A stretch of 64,000 bases of DNA from an uncultured Sphingomonadales bacterium (GTDB lineage: Bacteria > Pseudomonadota > Alphaproteobacteria > Sphingomonadales > Sphingomonadaceae). The translations under genes and the position numbers were made by a program. The notes under the pieces were generated by a model that saw only the letters and a list, made by a program, of their open reading frames with translations, was not told the origin of the DNA and searched no databases. The stretch spans positions 1-64,000 of the forward strand of contig CAILBC010000022.1 in assembly GCA_903832325.1 (NCBI GenBank), given 5' to 3'. Shown here piece by piece: positions 37,132 to 46,290 of this stretch. Each line of letters begins with the position of its first letter. The stretch's first letter is position 1.

Positions 37132-37219
37132 AACGCGAGGGTGCAGCGTAAACGAAGGCAGTCCCCAGGACTATTTGAACGCACAAATCCGTCCACCGTG
37201 TCCGCGTACATGTGTTCGC

Positions 37220-37244
37220 CTTGACTCCGGTCGGTACAGTCAAG
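37220..37244. repeat. short inverted repeat between convergent genes
   Basis: CTTGACT and AGTCAAG arms (37220-37226, 37238-37244) around 11 bases, between the DUF1648-like gene and the DUF983 gene. Weak; possibly a shared transcript end. Confidence 0.3.
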
Positions 37245-37265
37245 CCCCGGGTGACATATGGGGTG

Positions 37266-37676
37266 CTATTCCACCCCCGCCTCAACCTTGCCCGGGCGTA
37301 CGGCAAAGCCCTGCATGCCCAGCCACCATTGCAGCGCGATAATCGCGCCCTTGGCCGGTTGCAGCAGGCTCATCAGCATCGTTATGGCCAGAACAAGCGC
37401 AATCCCCACAACCAGGCCGGTCGATAGCGCGGTCATGCTGCCCAGCACGATCATCACCGGCGCCATGACGTGGCCGGTCACGATGATCGACACATAGGGC
37501 GGGAAATCATCTGCGGCATGCAGCGTCCAGTCCTGCGCGCAAAGCGGGCAGCGATCGACCGGTTTCAGGAATGCCGAAAACAGCCGCGCCCCGTCGCAGC
37601 GCGGGCAGCGGCCGAAAAATCCGCGCCGCATCGCCGCAAACACGGTGTGCGGCAAATCGGGGGCAACGGCCCTCAT
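37266..37676 (-). CDS. DUF983 membrane protein downstream of der
   Basis: 136 residues. Zinc-ribbon CPRCDGARLF ... CPLCAQDW near residues 24-50, then two to three membrane helices (YVSIIVTGHVMAPVMIVLGSM, LVVGIALVLAITMLMSLLQ). Paralogous in architecture to the cox-cluster DUF983 gene at 11293-11679. Overlaps the der stop by four bases (ATGA), so it is co-translated with der. Role unknown. Confidence 0.8.
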   Translation of the reverse strand: MRAVAPDLPHTVFAAMRRGFFGRCPRCDGARLFSAFLKPVDRCPLCAQDWTLHAADDFPPYVSIIVTGHVMAPVMIVLGSMTALSTGLVVGIALVLAITMLMSLLQPAKGAIIALQWWLGMQGFAVRPGKVEAGVE

Positions 37677-39058
37677 TTGTCGGCGAACGGGTTCTTGGCG
37701 CTGCGCAGCGTCAGGCGGATCGGCACCGCATCAAAGCCCAGTTCGCGGCGGATGCCGTTGATCAGATAGCGGCGATAGCTTTCGGGCAATTGGTCCAGCC
37801 GCGTGCCGAACAGCACGAAACCCGGCGGGCGGGTCTTGGCCTGGGTGATATAGCGCAGCTTGATCCGCCGGCCGCCGGGTGCGGGCGGCGGATTGGCCGC
37901 CAGCGCATCATCGAACCAGCGGTTGAGCGCGGCGGTCGGCACGCGCTTGCTCCAGGAATCGCGCAAGGAGAATGCGGCATCCAGCATGGCATCGAGGCCT
38001 TTGCCGGTGCGCGCCGAAACCGCCAGCACCGGTACGCCGCGCACTTGCGCCAGGCCATCATCGAGCGCCGCGCGGATACCGTTGTACAGCCCGCTGGGAT
38101 CTTCGGCCACGTCCCACTTGTTGATCGCGATCATCAGCGCGCGACCTTCCTCGAGCACCATCGAGGCGATTTTCAGATCCTGGTGTTCCAGCCCGCGCGT
38201 CGCATCGAGCAGCAGCACCACCACTTCGGCAAAATCGATCGCGTGGCGGGCGTCGGCCACGGCCAGCCGCTCCAGCTTTTCCACCACCAGCGCCTTTTTG
38301 CGCATGCCGGCGGTATCGATCAGCCGCACCGGGCGCGCCCGCCCGGTAACCGGATCGTGCCAGGTCCAATCGACCGCAATCGAATCGCGGGTGATCCCGG
38401 CTTCCGGCCCGGTCAGCAGGCGGTCTTCGCCCAGAATACGGTTGATCAGCGTTGATTTGCCCGCATTCGGCCGGCCTACCACCGCAAATTTCAGCACGCT
38501 TTGCGGATCGTATTCGGGTTCGTCGGCGCTGCGTTCTTCTTCGGGTTCGCGTTCGCCGATCAGCGGCAGCAGCGCCTGGAACAGATCGGCCAGCCCTTCG
38601 CCATGTTCGGCCGAAAGCGCCACCGGCTCGCCAAAGCCCAGCGAATAGGATTCGAAAATGCCGTGGTCGCCCGCGCGCCCTTCGGCCTTGTTGGCGACCA
38701 TCACCACCGGAACCGAGGTTTCGTGCAAGTGCCGCCCGATTTCTTCATCGAGCAAAGTCAGCCCGGCGCGCGCGTCGATCACGAACAGCGCGACTTTGGC
38801 ACCGACCAGCGCCGCCTCGGTCTGCATGCGCATGCGCCCGGGCAGCGTGGCGATATCCTCGTCCTCCCACCCGGCGGTATCGACAATCGTGAAACCCAGC
38901 CCCAGCAGATCGGCCTCACCGAATCGGCGGTCGCGAGTCACCCCCGGCTGATCATCGACCAGCGCCAGTTTCTTGCCGACCAGCCGGTTGAACAGCGTCG
39001 ATTTGCCGACATTGGGGCGGCCGATGATGACGACTTGGGGCAGAATGGGGGCGGACAT
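37673..39058 (-). CDS. der: ribosome assembly GTPase Der (EngA)
   Basis: 461 residues with two tandem GTPase domains and a C-terminal KH-like domain, the unique Der layout. First P-loop GRPNVGKSTLFN (about 13-24), DDQPGVTRDR switch and NKAEG; second P-loop GRPNAGKSTLIN (about 190), GITRDS, DTAGMRKK, and NKWD. Needed for 50S subunit maturation. Its end overlaps the DUF983 gene. Divergent from the CHAP protein gene. Confidence 0.97.
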   Translation of the reverse strand: MSAPILPQVVIIGRPNVGKSTLFNRLVGKKLALVDDQPGVTRDRRFGEADLLGLGFTIVDTAGWEDEDIATLPGRMRMQTEAALVGAKVALFVIDARAGLTLLDEEIGRHLHETSVPVVMVANKAEGRAGDHGIFESYSLGFGEPVALSAEHGEGLADLFQALLPLIGEREPEEERSADEPEYDPQSVLKFAVVGRPNAGKSTLINRILGEDRLLTGPEAGITRDSIAVDWTWHDPVTGRARPVRLIDTAGMRKKALVVEKLERLAVADARHAIDFAEVVVLLLDATRGLEHQDLKIASMVLEEGRALMIAINKWDVAEDPSGLYNGIRAALDDGLAQVRGVPVLAVSARTGKGLDAMLDAAFSLRDSWSKRVPTAALNRWFDDALAANPPPAPGGRRIKLRYITQAKTRPPGFVLFGTRLDQLPESYRRYLINGIRRELGFDAVPIRLTLRSAKNPFADK

Positions 39059-39315
39059 GGCAAGTCCCGTGGCGCTTTACCGGCGGAAAAGCAAGCAATT
39101 GCGGGCCGCATGACGAAACGCTGCCGGTCTGGAAGCAGTTTTGCCGGCCGACAGCCGGATCGAAACCGATAATGCTCGGCATGATGGCCGCCGCGGGCCA
39201 ATCGTGCCCCGGACGCTGCCTAAGGATTGTTAACCTTACCATTCAGCCGCGCCTTAACTGCGACTGGGCCACTGTGCAAAGCATGACGGGATCTTTCAGA
39301 AACGCGAAAGGCGTA

Positions 39316-40188
39316 ATGGCCCACCAGAAGTGGCTTGCGGTGTCGCTGACATTCGCAGCCGCGATCATGGCGCAACCCGCACAGTGCCGCCCCGCCGCCA
39401 TCGCGCCGGCCGCTGCCGACAGCGACGGCTCGGGCGATGAAGCCGATGCCCTGCCGTATCAGCAATGCGTGCCCTTTGCCCGGGTATCATCGGGCATCCA
39501 GCTTCATGGCGATGCGTTGACCTGGTGGGATCAGGCGCAGGGCCTTTATGCCCGTGGGCGTGAACCGCGCGTGGGCGCGGTGATGAGCTTTCGCCCCTAT
39601 CGCGCGATGGCGCTGGGCCATGTCGCCACGGTCAGCCGGATCATCGATTCGCGCACCGTGCTGCTGCGCCATGCCAACTGGTCGCCCATCGATGGCCGGC
39701 GCGGCCAGGTCGAAATGGATGTGCGCGCGGTCGACGTGTCGCCCGACAACAGCTGGAGCGAAGTGCGCGTGTGGTATGCCCCGATCGGCGATCTGGGCAC
39801 CACGCACTGGCCGGTCAACGGCTTCATCTACAACCGCAAGCCGCGCGCGGGCGAAGGCGTGCTGCTGGCTTCCGCCAATCCTGCGCCCGCCAATCCTGCA
39901 CTGGCCAATTTCGTATCAGCCGCGCCGACCCGTGCCAGCGCGAGCCACGCCGTGCATGGCGGGGTCATCGACGCTGCATTTCTGGCAGGCATTACCCCCG
40001 AACGCGGCGCGATCACCCCGCAGGACACGGCATTGCGCCAGGACCGCGCAACAATGGCCAGCACCGCGCCGGCCCCGCGCACGCTGCTGGCGGCGCACGC
40101 ACCGGCACGCGGCAGCCTTGCGGCCTATGCCGCGCCGGCGCTGCGCAATGATCCGATCGGCCGGATCATTGCCGCACGGATGAAATAG
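39316..40188 (+). CDS. secreted CHAP-domain peptidoglycan amidase
   Basis: 290 residues from ATG 39316, preceded by GAAAGG at good spacing, with signal peptide KWLAVSLTFAAAIMA. The CHAP (Cys-His-Asn amidase/peptidase) triad is C51 in YQQCVPFAR, H102 in ALGHVATV and N121 in RHANWSP; these proteins cleave peptidoglycan cross-bridges or act at division. The C-terminal 80 residues are low-complexity Ala/Pro with a 15-bp tandem repeat at 39874-39909. Earlier in-frame ATGs (39283 and before) would place the signal peptide too far in. Confidence 0.82.
   Translation: MAHQKWLAVSLTFAAAIMAQPAQCRPAAIAPAAADSDGSGDEADALPYQQCVPFARVSSGIQLHGDALTWWDQAQGLYARGREPRVGAVMSFRPYRAMALGHVATVSRIIDSRTVLLRHANWSPIDGRRGQVEMDVRAVDVSPDNSWSEVRVWYAPIGDLGTTHWPVNGFIYNRKPRAGEGVLLASANPAPANPALANFVSAAPTRASASHAVHGGVIDAAFLAGITPERGAITPQDTALRQDRATMASTAPAPRTLLAAHAPARGSLAAYAAPALRNDPIGRIIAARMK
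39874..39909 (+). repeat. 15-bp tandem repeat in CHAP protein tail
   Basis: GCCAATCCTGCGCCC, then GCCAATCCTGCACTG, then GCCAAT: two units and a partial one, in frame, encoding ANPAP-ANPAL-AN in the low-complexity linker. Confidence 0.8.
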
Positions 40189-40284
40189 CACGGCACTTTT
40201 CTGCACGACAAAGTGACAGCCGGTGCGCCGGCTGATACCTCTTGCCCGACGGCGCCCTGTTGGTCCGGCTGACGAGGTGCAACA

Positions 40285-40686
40285 ATGACCCCGACCGCGC
40301 TATTGCCAATTGGCGTTGCCACGCTTGCTGCGTTCATGGCCGGAGGCCTTTGGTATGGCCCGCTGTTCGGCAAAGCATGGCAGGCCGAACAGCGCCTGAC
40401 CGAAGCGGACAAGGCCCGTGCCAGCATGCCACGGCTGTTTGCCACGACATTGGTTTGCGAAGCGGTGATGGCAACCGGGTTTGGCTTGCTGATGGCACTG
40501 ACGGGTCACGATGCGCAGGGCAAAATTATGGCCGCGCTGGCGACCGCCGCGCTGTTCGTCATTCCGTCGATGGTGGTCAACCACAGCTATGCGCTGAAAT
40601 CGGCAAAGTTGATGGCCATTGATGCAGGGCACTGGCTGCTGGTGTTCGTGGTCATGGGCCTGGCCTTCGCCGCGCTTGGCGGCTGA
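40285..40686 (+). CDS. DUF1761 family membrane protein
   Basis: 133 residues, four likely membrane helices, with the family's opening AAFMAGGLWYGPLFGKAW and a later NHSYALKSAKLMAIDAGHWLL. Function unknown; found widely in bacteria as a single gene. It is convergent with the pseudouridine synthase; only five bases separate the stops. Confidence 0.8.
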   Translation: MTPTALLPIGVATLAAFMAGGLWYGPLFGKAWQAEQRLTEADKARASMPRLFATTLVCEAVMATGFGLLMALTGHDAQGKIMAALATAALFVIPSMVVNHSYALKSAKLMAIDAGHWLLVFVVMGLAFAALGG

Positions 40687-40691
40687 CCAGG

Positions 40692-41249
40692 TCACCAGCG
40701 TAGTGCGGGCACTTCGCGCCAGGCGCCGGGCGCCAGGCCGTCCAGCGTCCATTCGCCCACTTGCCAGCGCACCAGCCGCAGCGTGGGCAGGCCCACGGCC
40801 GCGGTCATGCGCCGCACTTGCCGGTTGCGCCCTTCGCGGATGGTCAGCGCGATCCAGCAATCGGGCACGGTCTTGCGAAACCGCACCGGCGGATCGCGTG
40901 GCCACAGCGCCGGTGGATCAATCGCTTCGGCCTGCGCCGGCAGGGTTGGCCCGTCTTTCAGCATGACCCCGCCGCGCAGTGCGGCAAAGTGCCCGGGCGT
41001 GGCCTCCCCCTCCACTTGCGCCCAGTACGTCTTGGGCAGCTTGAACCGCGGATCGGCAATCCGCGCCTGCAACCGGCCATCATCGGTCAGCAGCAGCAAC
41101 CCCTCGCTGTCACGATCCAGCCGCCCGGCGGGATAAACCCCGGGCACCGCGATATGGTCGGACAGCGTGGCGCGTGCGCCGTCACCGGCCGCATCGGTGA
41201 ACTGCGACAAGACCCCGAAGGGCTTGTTGAACACGATCAGGCGGGTCAT
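40692..41249 (-). CDS. rluE: rRNA pseudouridine synthase, RluE/RsuA type
   Basis: 185 residues without the S4 domain found in most RsuA relatives, as in RluE (23S rRNA position 2457 in E. coli). Catalytic Asp45 in [29 protein letters not shown] and [19 protein letters not shown] are family blocks. Exact target in this organism inferred only from family. Overlaps the upstream RNase H-like gene by four bases (41246-41249). Confidence 0.88.
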   Translation of the reverse strand: MTRLIVFNKPFGVLSQFTDAAGDGARATLSDHIAVPGVYPAGRLDRDSEGLLLLTDDGRLQARIADPRFKLPKTYWAQVEGEATPGHFAALRGGVMLKDGPTLPAQAEAIDPPALWPRDPPVRFRKTVPDCWIALTIREGRNRQVRRMTAAVGLPTLRLVRWQVGEWTLDGLAPGAWREVPALRW

Positions 41250-41614
41250 GCCCAGCCGCGCTGCAAAACAATGCCCGCCAGATTGTGCGACCGCGCGACA
41301 TGGCGCACGCGCACCCGTGCAAAGCCCGCCGCCAACAGGCGATAGCGCGCGACATAACCCTCAAACCGCGCCGGCAGCCGCCGCGCGCGCCCGCGCACAT
41401 GGTCGACCACCATCATCGAATCGCCCAGCAGCACGACCTCGTTCAGCCCCAGCGTCCCGGCCAGCGCCAGCGCATCGAGCAGCGCCAGCCATTCGGCATC
41501 GGCATTGTCGCCCGGCCCGTGATCGGTGCGCAGATGCGCCTGGCCCGCAGCCACCACCGCGGTTTCGATCGCGCCGGGATTGGGCCTGCACCCGCCGTCG
41601 AACCAGATTTTCAT
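41246..41614 (-). CDS. RNase HI-like protein
   Basis: 122 residues, ribonuclease H-like fold. Acidic triad visible as Asp6 ([13 protein letters not shown]), Glu41 ([14 protein letters not shown]) and Asp65 ([14 protein letters not shown]), spaced as in RnhA-like proteins. It is shorter than E. coli RNase HI and lacks its basic protrusion helix, resembling RnhA homologues paired with other genes. Start at ATG 41614; upstream open sequence belongs to the next gene's end. Confidence 0.8.
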   Translation of the reverse strand: MKIWFDGGCRPNPGAIETAVVAAGQAHLRTDHGPGDNADAEWLALLDALALAGTLGLNEVVLLGDSMMVVDHVRGRARRLPARFEGYVARYRLLAAGFARVRVRHVARSHNLAGIVLQRGWA

Positions 41615-41630
41615 GGCTGCGGCAGCGAAA

Positions 41631-43883
41631 TCAGGTCGCTGCAGTCGGCGGCACAAGCGGCATTGTGCGCATCGGGGTGCCGGTCAGGCGCGCCACGGCG
41701 TTGGCCACGGCCGGCGGCACGGCCGGCAGGCCCGGCTCGCCGATGCCGCCGATCTTTTCGCCGCTTTCGACAATCCGCGTGTGCACGCGCGCCATCCGGC
41801 CCGGGCGCAGCACGGCATAGCCATCGAAATTGCGCGCCACCGGCACGCCATCGCGATAGACCGCGGCTTCGACCAGCACCTGGCTGAGCCCGAGCGCCGA
41901 GGCACCCATGACTTGCGCCGCGACAATCGCCGGATTGACAATGCTGCCCGGATCGATCGCCTGCCAGATATCGTGCACGCGCACTTCGCCGGCTTCGATC
42001 GAAACTTCGGCAATCGCGGCGGTTTCCGAACCAAACGGCGAAGACATCGCCACCCCGCGCGCGCGGCGGCTGCCATCGGGTGCCACGAATGGCCCCGACT
42101 TCCACCCGCCCGACAATTCGGCCACCGCCTTCAACAGGGTGGTCAGGCGCTGGTTGCCTTCAAGCAGGTGCAGCCGCAAGTCATAGGGGTCCTTGCCGCC
42201 TTTCAGCGCGATTTCATCGAGGAAGCATTCGTAGAAAAAGTTGTTCATCGAATGCCCGACCGAGCGCCAATAGCCCAGCGTGACCGGCGTTTTGACATAG
42301 CGCTGCGCGATACGGCGGTTGGGTATCGCATATTGCTTGCCCGCCACGCCTTCCACCGCGGCGGCATCCAGCTTTTCCCCGCGCTTGTTGGCGATGCCTT
42401 CGCTGGGGCCTTCGCAGGCGCTGATCGCCTCGATCGCCACGGGATAGCCCGCCGCATCGAGCCCGGCGCGGAACTGCACCACCGCCATCGGGCGCAAGGT
42501 ATCGCGCAGGAATTCCTCTTCGCGGGTCCAGATCACTTTGACCGGGCGCCCGGTTGCCTTGGCCAGCGCGATTGCCTGGGGATAGGGGTTTGCGGTGTTG
42601 TATTTGAAATGGCGGCCGAAAAATCCGCCCAGGATCATCGAATGGAGCCGTATCCTGTCCTGCGCCAGCCCGGTGCGCTGCGCGATATCGCCCAGGAACC
42701 CATCGGGCGACTGGTTGGGCGCCCATATGTCGAGCGTGCCATCGGGGTTGAACCGCGCCAGCGTCGATGGCGGTTCCAGCTGCGCATGGTTGAGAAACTG
42801 GCTTTGATAAGTGGCTGAAATCGTGCTGGCGGCGCCTTCCAGCGCGTGCGCGACATCGCCTGCGGTTTCGTGCGTATCGCCCGGGCCAGTCGCTGCGGCC
42901 AGTTGCGCGGCATAGGCGGCGGTGGAAAAATCGGCGGGCATATAGCGCATTGCGCTGCGGTCGGCCGGTTCCTGCCATTCGACCTCAGCCGCTTCGACCG
43001 CGCGGCGCGCGTGCCAGAACCGTTCGGCCACCACGGCCACGGCGCCGGGCAGACGGTGCACCGAATGCACCCCCTTCATGGCCGCAATGGCCGCCTCGTT
43101 GCGGATCGCGCCGGGTTCCAGCCCCAACCTCGGCGCGTGCTGCACGGCGGCGTGGAGCATGCCATCGACATGCGCGTCGATCGCATAGACCGCCTTGCCG
43201 GTCGATTTGGCGCGCACGTCGATCCGCGCCACCGGCTTGCCGATCCAGCGGAACGCGGCCTTGTCCTTCAACTTCACGCTGTCGGGCGCCGGCGCGGGCA
43301 CGTCCATTGCCGCCGCCGCCAGATCGCCATAGGCCAGCCTGCGCGAGGATGCGGCGTGGACAACATGGCCGGGCTCGGTGGTCAGTTCGCCCACCGGAAC
43401 CGCCAGGCGCTGCGCCGCCGCCGTCAGCAGCATGGCGCGCGCAATCGCGCCCAGCCGGCGCATGACCAGGTGGCTGGTCCGCACCGAGGCGCTGCCCCCG
43501 GTGCCGCGCCGGCCCGGCGGCATGACCTTGTAATCGGCCCCGGTCGGCGCGTTTTCAACCGTGAACGTGGCCGGATCGGCATCCAGTTCCTCGCCCACCA
43601 GCTGCGCCATCGCGGTAAAGATGCCCTGCCCCCCTTCGACAAACGGGCTTTGCAGGCGGATCATGCCATCGGGGCGGATTTCCAGAAAGGCCGGCACGCG
43701 CGTGCCCGGCACAACCGCAGGCGCGCCATCACCGGCTGCGGCCCGCGCAGGCCCGACCGGCAGGCCAAAACCCAGCACAAAGGCACCGGCGGCGGCTCCG
43801 GCCGAAGTCAGCAGGAACCGCCGGCGCGAAATGTTGACCGGTTCGCCGACCGGCAGCGCCTCTTCGCCAAACGGGGCGTTCAT
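41631..43883 (-). CDS. xanthine dehydrogenase-family molybdopterin-binding subunit (IorB type), Tat-exported
   Basis: 750 residues. Large subunit of a two-subunit molybdenum hydroxylase like isoquinoline 1-oxidoreductase or aldehyde dehydrogenase IorAB. The N-terminus has a Tat signal (SRRRFLLTSAGAAAGAFVLG, residues 19-38), so the complex is exported folded. Typical segments: PFVEGGQGIFTAMAQLVGEELD, RWIGKPVARIDVRAKSTGKAVYAID, GGFFGRHFKYN and VKVIWTREEEF, and GSIVNPAIVAAQVMGASALGLSQ near the end with IGGIGEPGLPAVPPAVANAV. Overlaps the 2Fe-2S subunit gene by four bases. Substrate unknown. Electrons probably pass to a periplasmic cytochrome. Confidence 0.9.
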   Translation of the reverse strand: MNAPFGEEALPVGEPVNISRRRFLLTSAGAAAGAFVLGFGLPVGPARAAAGDGAPAVVPGTRVPAFLEIRPDGMIRLQSPFVEGGQGIFTAMAQLVGEELDADPATFTVENAPTGADYKVMPPGRRGTGGSASVRTSHLVMRRLGAIARAMLLTAAAQRLAVPVGELTTEPGHVVHAASSRRLAYGDLAAAAMDVPAPAPDSVKLKDKAAFRWIGKPVARIDVRAKSTGKAVYAIDAHVDGMLHAAVQHAPRLGLEPGAIRNEAAIAAMKGVHSVHRLPGAVAVVAERFWHARRAVEAAEVEWQEPADRSAMRYMPADFSTAAYAAQLAAATGPGDTHETAGDVAHALEGAASTISATYQSQFLNHAQLEPPSTLARFNPDGTLDIWAPNQSPDGFLGDIAQRTGLAQDRIRLHSMILGGFFGRHFKYNTANPYPQAIALAKATGRPVKVIWTREEEFLRDTLRPMAVVQFRAGLDAAGYPVAIEAISACEGPSEGIANKRGEKLDAAAVEGVAGKQYAIPNRRIAQRYVKTPVTLGYWRSVGHSMNNFFYECFLDEIALKGGKDPYDLRLHLLEGNQRLTTLLKAVAELSGGWKSGPFVAPDGSRRARGVAMSSPFGSETAAIAEVSIEAGEVRVHDIWQAIDPGSIVNPAIVAAQVMGASALGLSQVLVEAAVYRDGVPVARNFDGYAVLRPGRMARVHTRIVESGEKIGGIGEPGLPAVPPAVANAVARLTGTPMRTMPLVPPTAAT

Positions 43884-44356
43884 GCTGCACCTCCCTGTGT
43901 GCCGGGCTTGGCGCCAGCCAGATCGTGCACGGCCGCGCGGATCGTGGTGTAAGTGCCGCAGCGGCACAGATTGACCATTGCCGCATCGATGTCGGCATCA
44001 CTGGGGTGCGCGGTGGCCTTGATCAGCGATGTTGCCGCCATGACCTGGCCCGATTGGCAATAGCCGCATTGCGGCACCTGATGGCGCACCCAGGCTTCGA
44101 CCACGCGCGCGCCCACCGGGTCCTTTTCGATCGCTTCGATCGTGGTGATCGCCTTGCCCGCCACGGCCTCGACCGGGGTGACGCAAGACCGCGTGACCAC
44201 GCCGTCGATCATCACCGAACAGGCGCCGCACTGGGCAATGCCGCAGCCATATTTGGTGCCGGTCATCCCCAGATTGTCGCGGATCACCCACAACAGCGGC
44301 GTATCCGGTTCGGCATCGACGCTTCGCACCGCGCCATTGACGTGCAGCTTGATCAT
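43880..44356 (-). CDS. 2Fe-2S subunit of molybdenum hydroxylase (IorA type)
   Basis: 158 residues with two 2Fe-2S clusters: a plant-ferredoxin-type one (C38, C43, C46, C58 in GCGIAQCGACS ... SC) and the helical one (C97, C100, C131, C133 in CGYCQSGQ ... CRCG). Passes electrons from the molybdenum site. No Tat signal of its own, so it is carried out with the large subunit. Its ribosome binding site GGGGAG lies in one arm of a predicted leader hairpin (44366-44415). Confidence 0.93.
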   Translation of the reverse strand: MIKLHVNGAVRSVDAEPDTPLLWVIRDNLGMTGTKYGCGIAQCGACSVMIDGVVTRSCVTPVEAVAGKAITTIEAIEKDPVGARVVEAWVRHQVPQCGYCQSGQVMAATSLIKATAHPSDADIDAAMVNLCRCGTYTTIRAAVHDLAGAKPGTQGGAA

Positions 44357-44365
44357 GGTGCCAAT

Positions 44366-44415
44366 CTCCCCGAACGGACCGCCATCGCCACGCGGGCTGC
44401 GGTCCGCAACGGGAG
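44366..44415 (-). promoter_or_regulatory. leader hairpin covering the ribosome binding site of the 2Fe-2S subunit gene
   Basis: On the minus strand, CTCCC, five bases, GGACCGC, 16-base loop, GCGGTCC, five bases, GGGAG. The last arm is the Shine-Dalgarno sequence, about ten bases before ATG 44356. The inner stem can extend to 8 bp and the outer to 5 bp, so the closed form would hide the ribosome binding site. Also lies where the upstream mmsB transcript ends, so it could instead be an end hairpin. Confidence 0.45.
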
Positions 44416-44466
44416 GAAACTGCGCGGCCCGGGGTCGCAGGTCAACGTCCTTGGTACATCGGCGCC

Positions 44467-45348
44467 TTATTTCCTGAGCGTCTTGATGATCGCCGAGAAA
44501 TCGAGGCCGGCATTGCCCGCGCTGGCAAAGGCTTCGTACAATTCCGCGGCGCGGCGCCCCATCGGCACGTCGGCGCCGGTTTCGGCGGCGGCCGCCATCG
44601 CCAGGCGCAAATCCTTCAGCATCAGCGCGGTCGCAAATCCGCCCTGATAGTCATTGTCGGCCGGCGTTTTCGGCCCGACCCCGGGCACCGGGCAATAGCT
44701 GGTCATCGACCACGACTGGCCCGACGCCTTTGACGAAATGTCATAGAATGTCTGCAAATCGAGCCCCAGCTTTTCCGCCATGGCAAAGGCTTCGCCGGTC
44801 GCGACCATTGTCGCGCCGAGCAGCATGTTGTTGCAAATCTTGGCCGCCTGCCCGGCCCCGGCGCCACCGGCATGGATCACCGCCGTGCCCATCGCCGCCA
44901 GGATCGGCTGCGCCGCGGCAAATGCGGCCGCCGTACCGCCAACCATGAATGTCAGCGTGCCGGCATTGGCCGCGGCGATCCCGCCAGACACCGGGGCATC
45001 GACCATCGGGTGGCCCTTTTGCGCCGACAGCGCGATCATCTCGCGCGCGGTGCCCACATCGATCGTCGAACAATCGATCAGCAGCACGCCTGCCGGGGCC
45101 CATTTGAACACGTCGTTCTGGAACACGCTGCGCACGATCTTGCCATCGGGCAGCATCGTCACAATCGCATCGACCCCGTTCAGCGCGGCATTGATGCTGG
45201 TGTGCGTGGAGCAACCGGCCAGCTTCGCGCGGCCGAGCGCCGCCGCGTCAAGATCGAACGCTTCGACCTTGAGCCCCTTGGCGACCAGATTGGCGGCCAT
45301 GCCGCTGCCCATGTTGCCCAGCCCGATGAACGCGATCCGCTTGCCCAT
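44467..45348 (-). CDS. mmsB: 3-hydroxyisobutyrate dehydrogenase
   Basis: 293 residues. NAD+-dependent beta-hydroxyacid dehydrogenase: dinucleotide loop FIGLGNMGSGMAANL (about 8-22), substrate loop DAPVSGGIAAANAGTLTFMVGG, and catalytic Lys170 in GQAAKICNNML. Converts 3-hydroxyisobutyrate to methylmalonate semialdehyde in valine breakdown. Gene lies last in the valine operon, 156 bases after the enoyl-CoA hydratase with two hairpins between, so it may be partly transcribed from its own promoter. Confidence 0.94.
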   Translation of the reverse strand: MGKRIAFIGLGNMGSGMAANLVAKGLKVEAFDLDAAALGRAKLAGCSTHTSINAALNGVDAIVTMLPDGKIVRSVFQNDVFKWAPAGVLLIDCSTIDVGTAREMIALSAQKGHPMVDAPVSGGIAAANAGTLTFMVGGTAAAFAAAQPILAAMGTAVIHAGGAGAGQAAKICNNMLLGATMVATGEAFAMAEKLGLDLQTFYDISSKASGQSWSMTSYCPVPGVGPKTPADNDYQGGFATALMLKDLRLAMAAAAETGADVPMGRRAAELYEAFASAGNAGLDFSAIIKTLRK

Positions 45349-45410
45349 ATCCTGCTCCTGTTGTCTGATGCTTTGCTTCCCGCCCCGGGCAGGATGAAAC
45401 TTGTACGGAT

Positions 45411-45435
45411 GTGCGATGAGTGGAACTCATCGCAC
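45411..45435. repeat. hairpin, copy 1 of a shared intergenic word
   Basis: Perfect 10-bp arms GTGCGATGAG / CTCATCGCAC around TGGAA. A related hairpin with the word GCGATGA-t-TGGAAC-TCATCGC is found 10 kb away at 55597-55617, pointing to a dispersed palindromic element. Confidence 0.65.
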
Positions 45436-45464
45436 AACGTGACGCTCAGGCGCCGCGCGGGCTT

Positions 45465-45505
45465 ATACCAATGTGCGTCAAGTCACGCTCACTGCACATT
45501 GGTAT
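45465..45505 (-). terminator. hairpin at the end of the enoyl-CoA hydratase gene
   Basis: 12-bp perfect arms ATACCAATGTGC / GCACATTGGTAT with a 17-base loop; the last base of the right arm (45505) is the last base of the hydratase stop codon (TAA on the minus strand). No T-run. Likely attenuates or stabilises the transcript between the hydratase and mmsB. Confidence 0.55.
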
Positions 45506-46290
45506 TATGTCCCGGTGAACACGCCGGGGCGCTTTTCGATGAAGGCGGCCATGCCTTCGGCCTTGTCCTGCGTTGCGGTCAGCACCTGAAACAGCCGGCG
45601 TTCGAACAGCAGGCCCTGATCGAGCGTGGTTTCGAACGCGGCATTGACCATTTCCTTGTTGGCGATCGCGGCCAGCGGCGGCATCGCGGCAATCGCTTCG
45701 GCAGTGCGGAGCGCATCGGCCATAAGGTCTGCCAGCGGCACCACGCGCGCGACCAGCCCCGACCGTTCCGCCTCGGCGGCGTCCATCATGCGCCCGGTCA
45801 GGCACATTTCCATCGCCTTGGCCTTGCCGATGGCGCGGGTCAGGCGCTGCGATCCGCCCATGCCCGGCGCCACGCCCAGTTTCACTTCGGGCTGGCCGAA
45901 TTTCGCGTTGTCCGAGGCGATGATGAAATCGGCCATCATCGCCAGTTCGCACCCGCCACCCAGCGCAAAACCGTTGACCGCGGCGATCCACGGTTTGCGC
46001 GTCGTCTTGACCAGGTGGCTGGTCCAGCGGGCAAAGAAATCCTGTGCAAAGAAATCGGCCGCCGGCTTGTCGGCCATTTCCTTGATGTCTGCGCCGGCGG
46101 CAAAGGCCTTTTCCCCCGCGCCGGTCAGCACGGCGCAGCGCTGCGCCGGATCGGCCTCAAACGCGGCAAAGGCGGCGATCAGATCCTCAAGCACCAGCGA
46201 ATTGAGCGCGTTGAGCGCCTTTGGCCGGTTGAGCGTGATCAGCGTGATTGGCCCGCGCGTTTCAACCAGGATCGTGTCATATGCGGTCAT
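45505..46290 (-). CDS. enoyl-CoA hydratase (methacrylyl-CoA hydratase role)
   Basis: 261 residues, crotonase fold. Oxyanion-hole segments [10 protein letters not shown] and [46 protein letters not shown] is the usual core with the catalytic Glu region. The ATG at 46290 forms a four-base overlap with the HIBYL-CoA hydrolase stop, which fixes the start better than the ATG at 46302. In this operon it probably hydrates methacrylyl-CoA to 3-hydroxyisobutyryl-CoA; a generic beta-oxidation role is also possible. Confidence 0.93.
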   Translation of the reverse strand: MTAYDTILVETRGPITLITLNRPKALNALNSLVLEDLIAAFAAFEADPAQRCAVLTGAGEKAFAAGADIKEMADKPAADFFAQDFFARWTSHLVKTTRKPWIAAVNGFALGGGCELAMMADFIIASDNAKFGQPEVKLGVAPGMGGSQRLTRAIGKAKAMEMCLTGRMMDAAEAERSGLVARVVPLADLMADALRTAEAIAAMPPLAAIANKEMVNAAFETTLDQGLLFERRLFQVLTATQDKAEGMAAFIEKRPGVFTGT

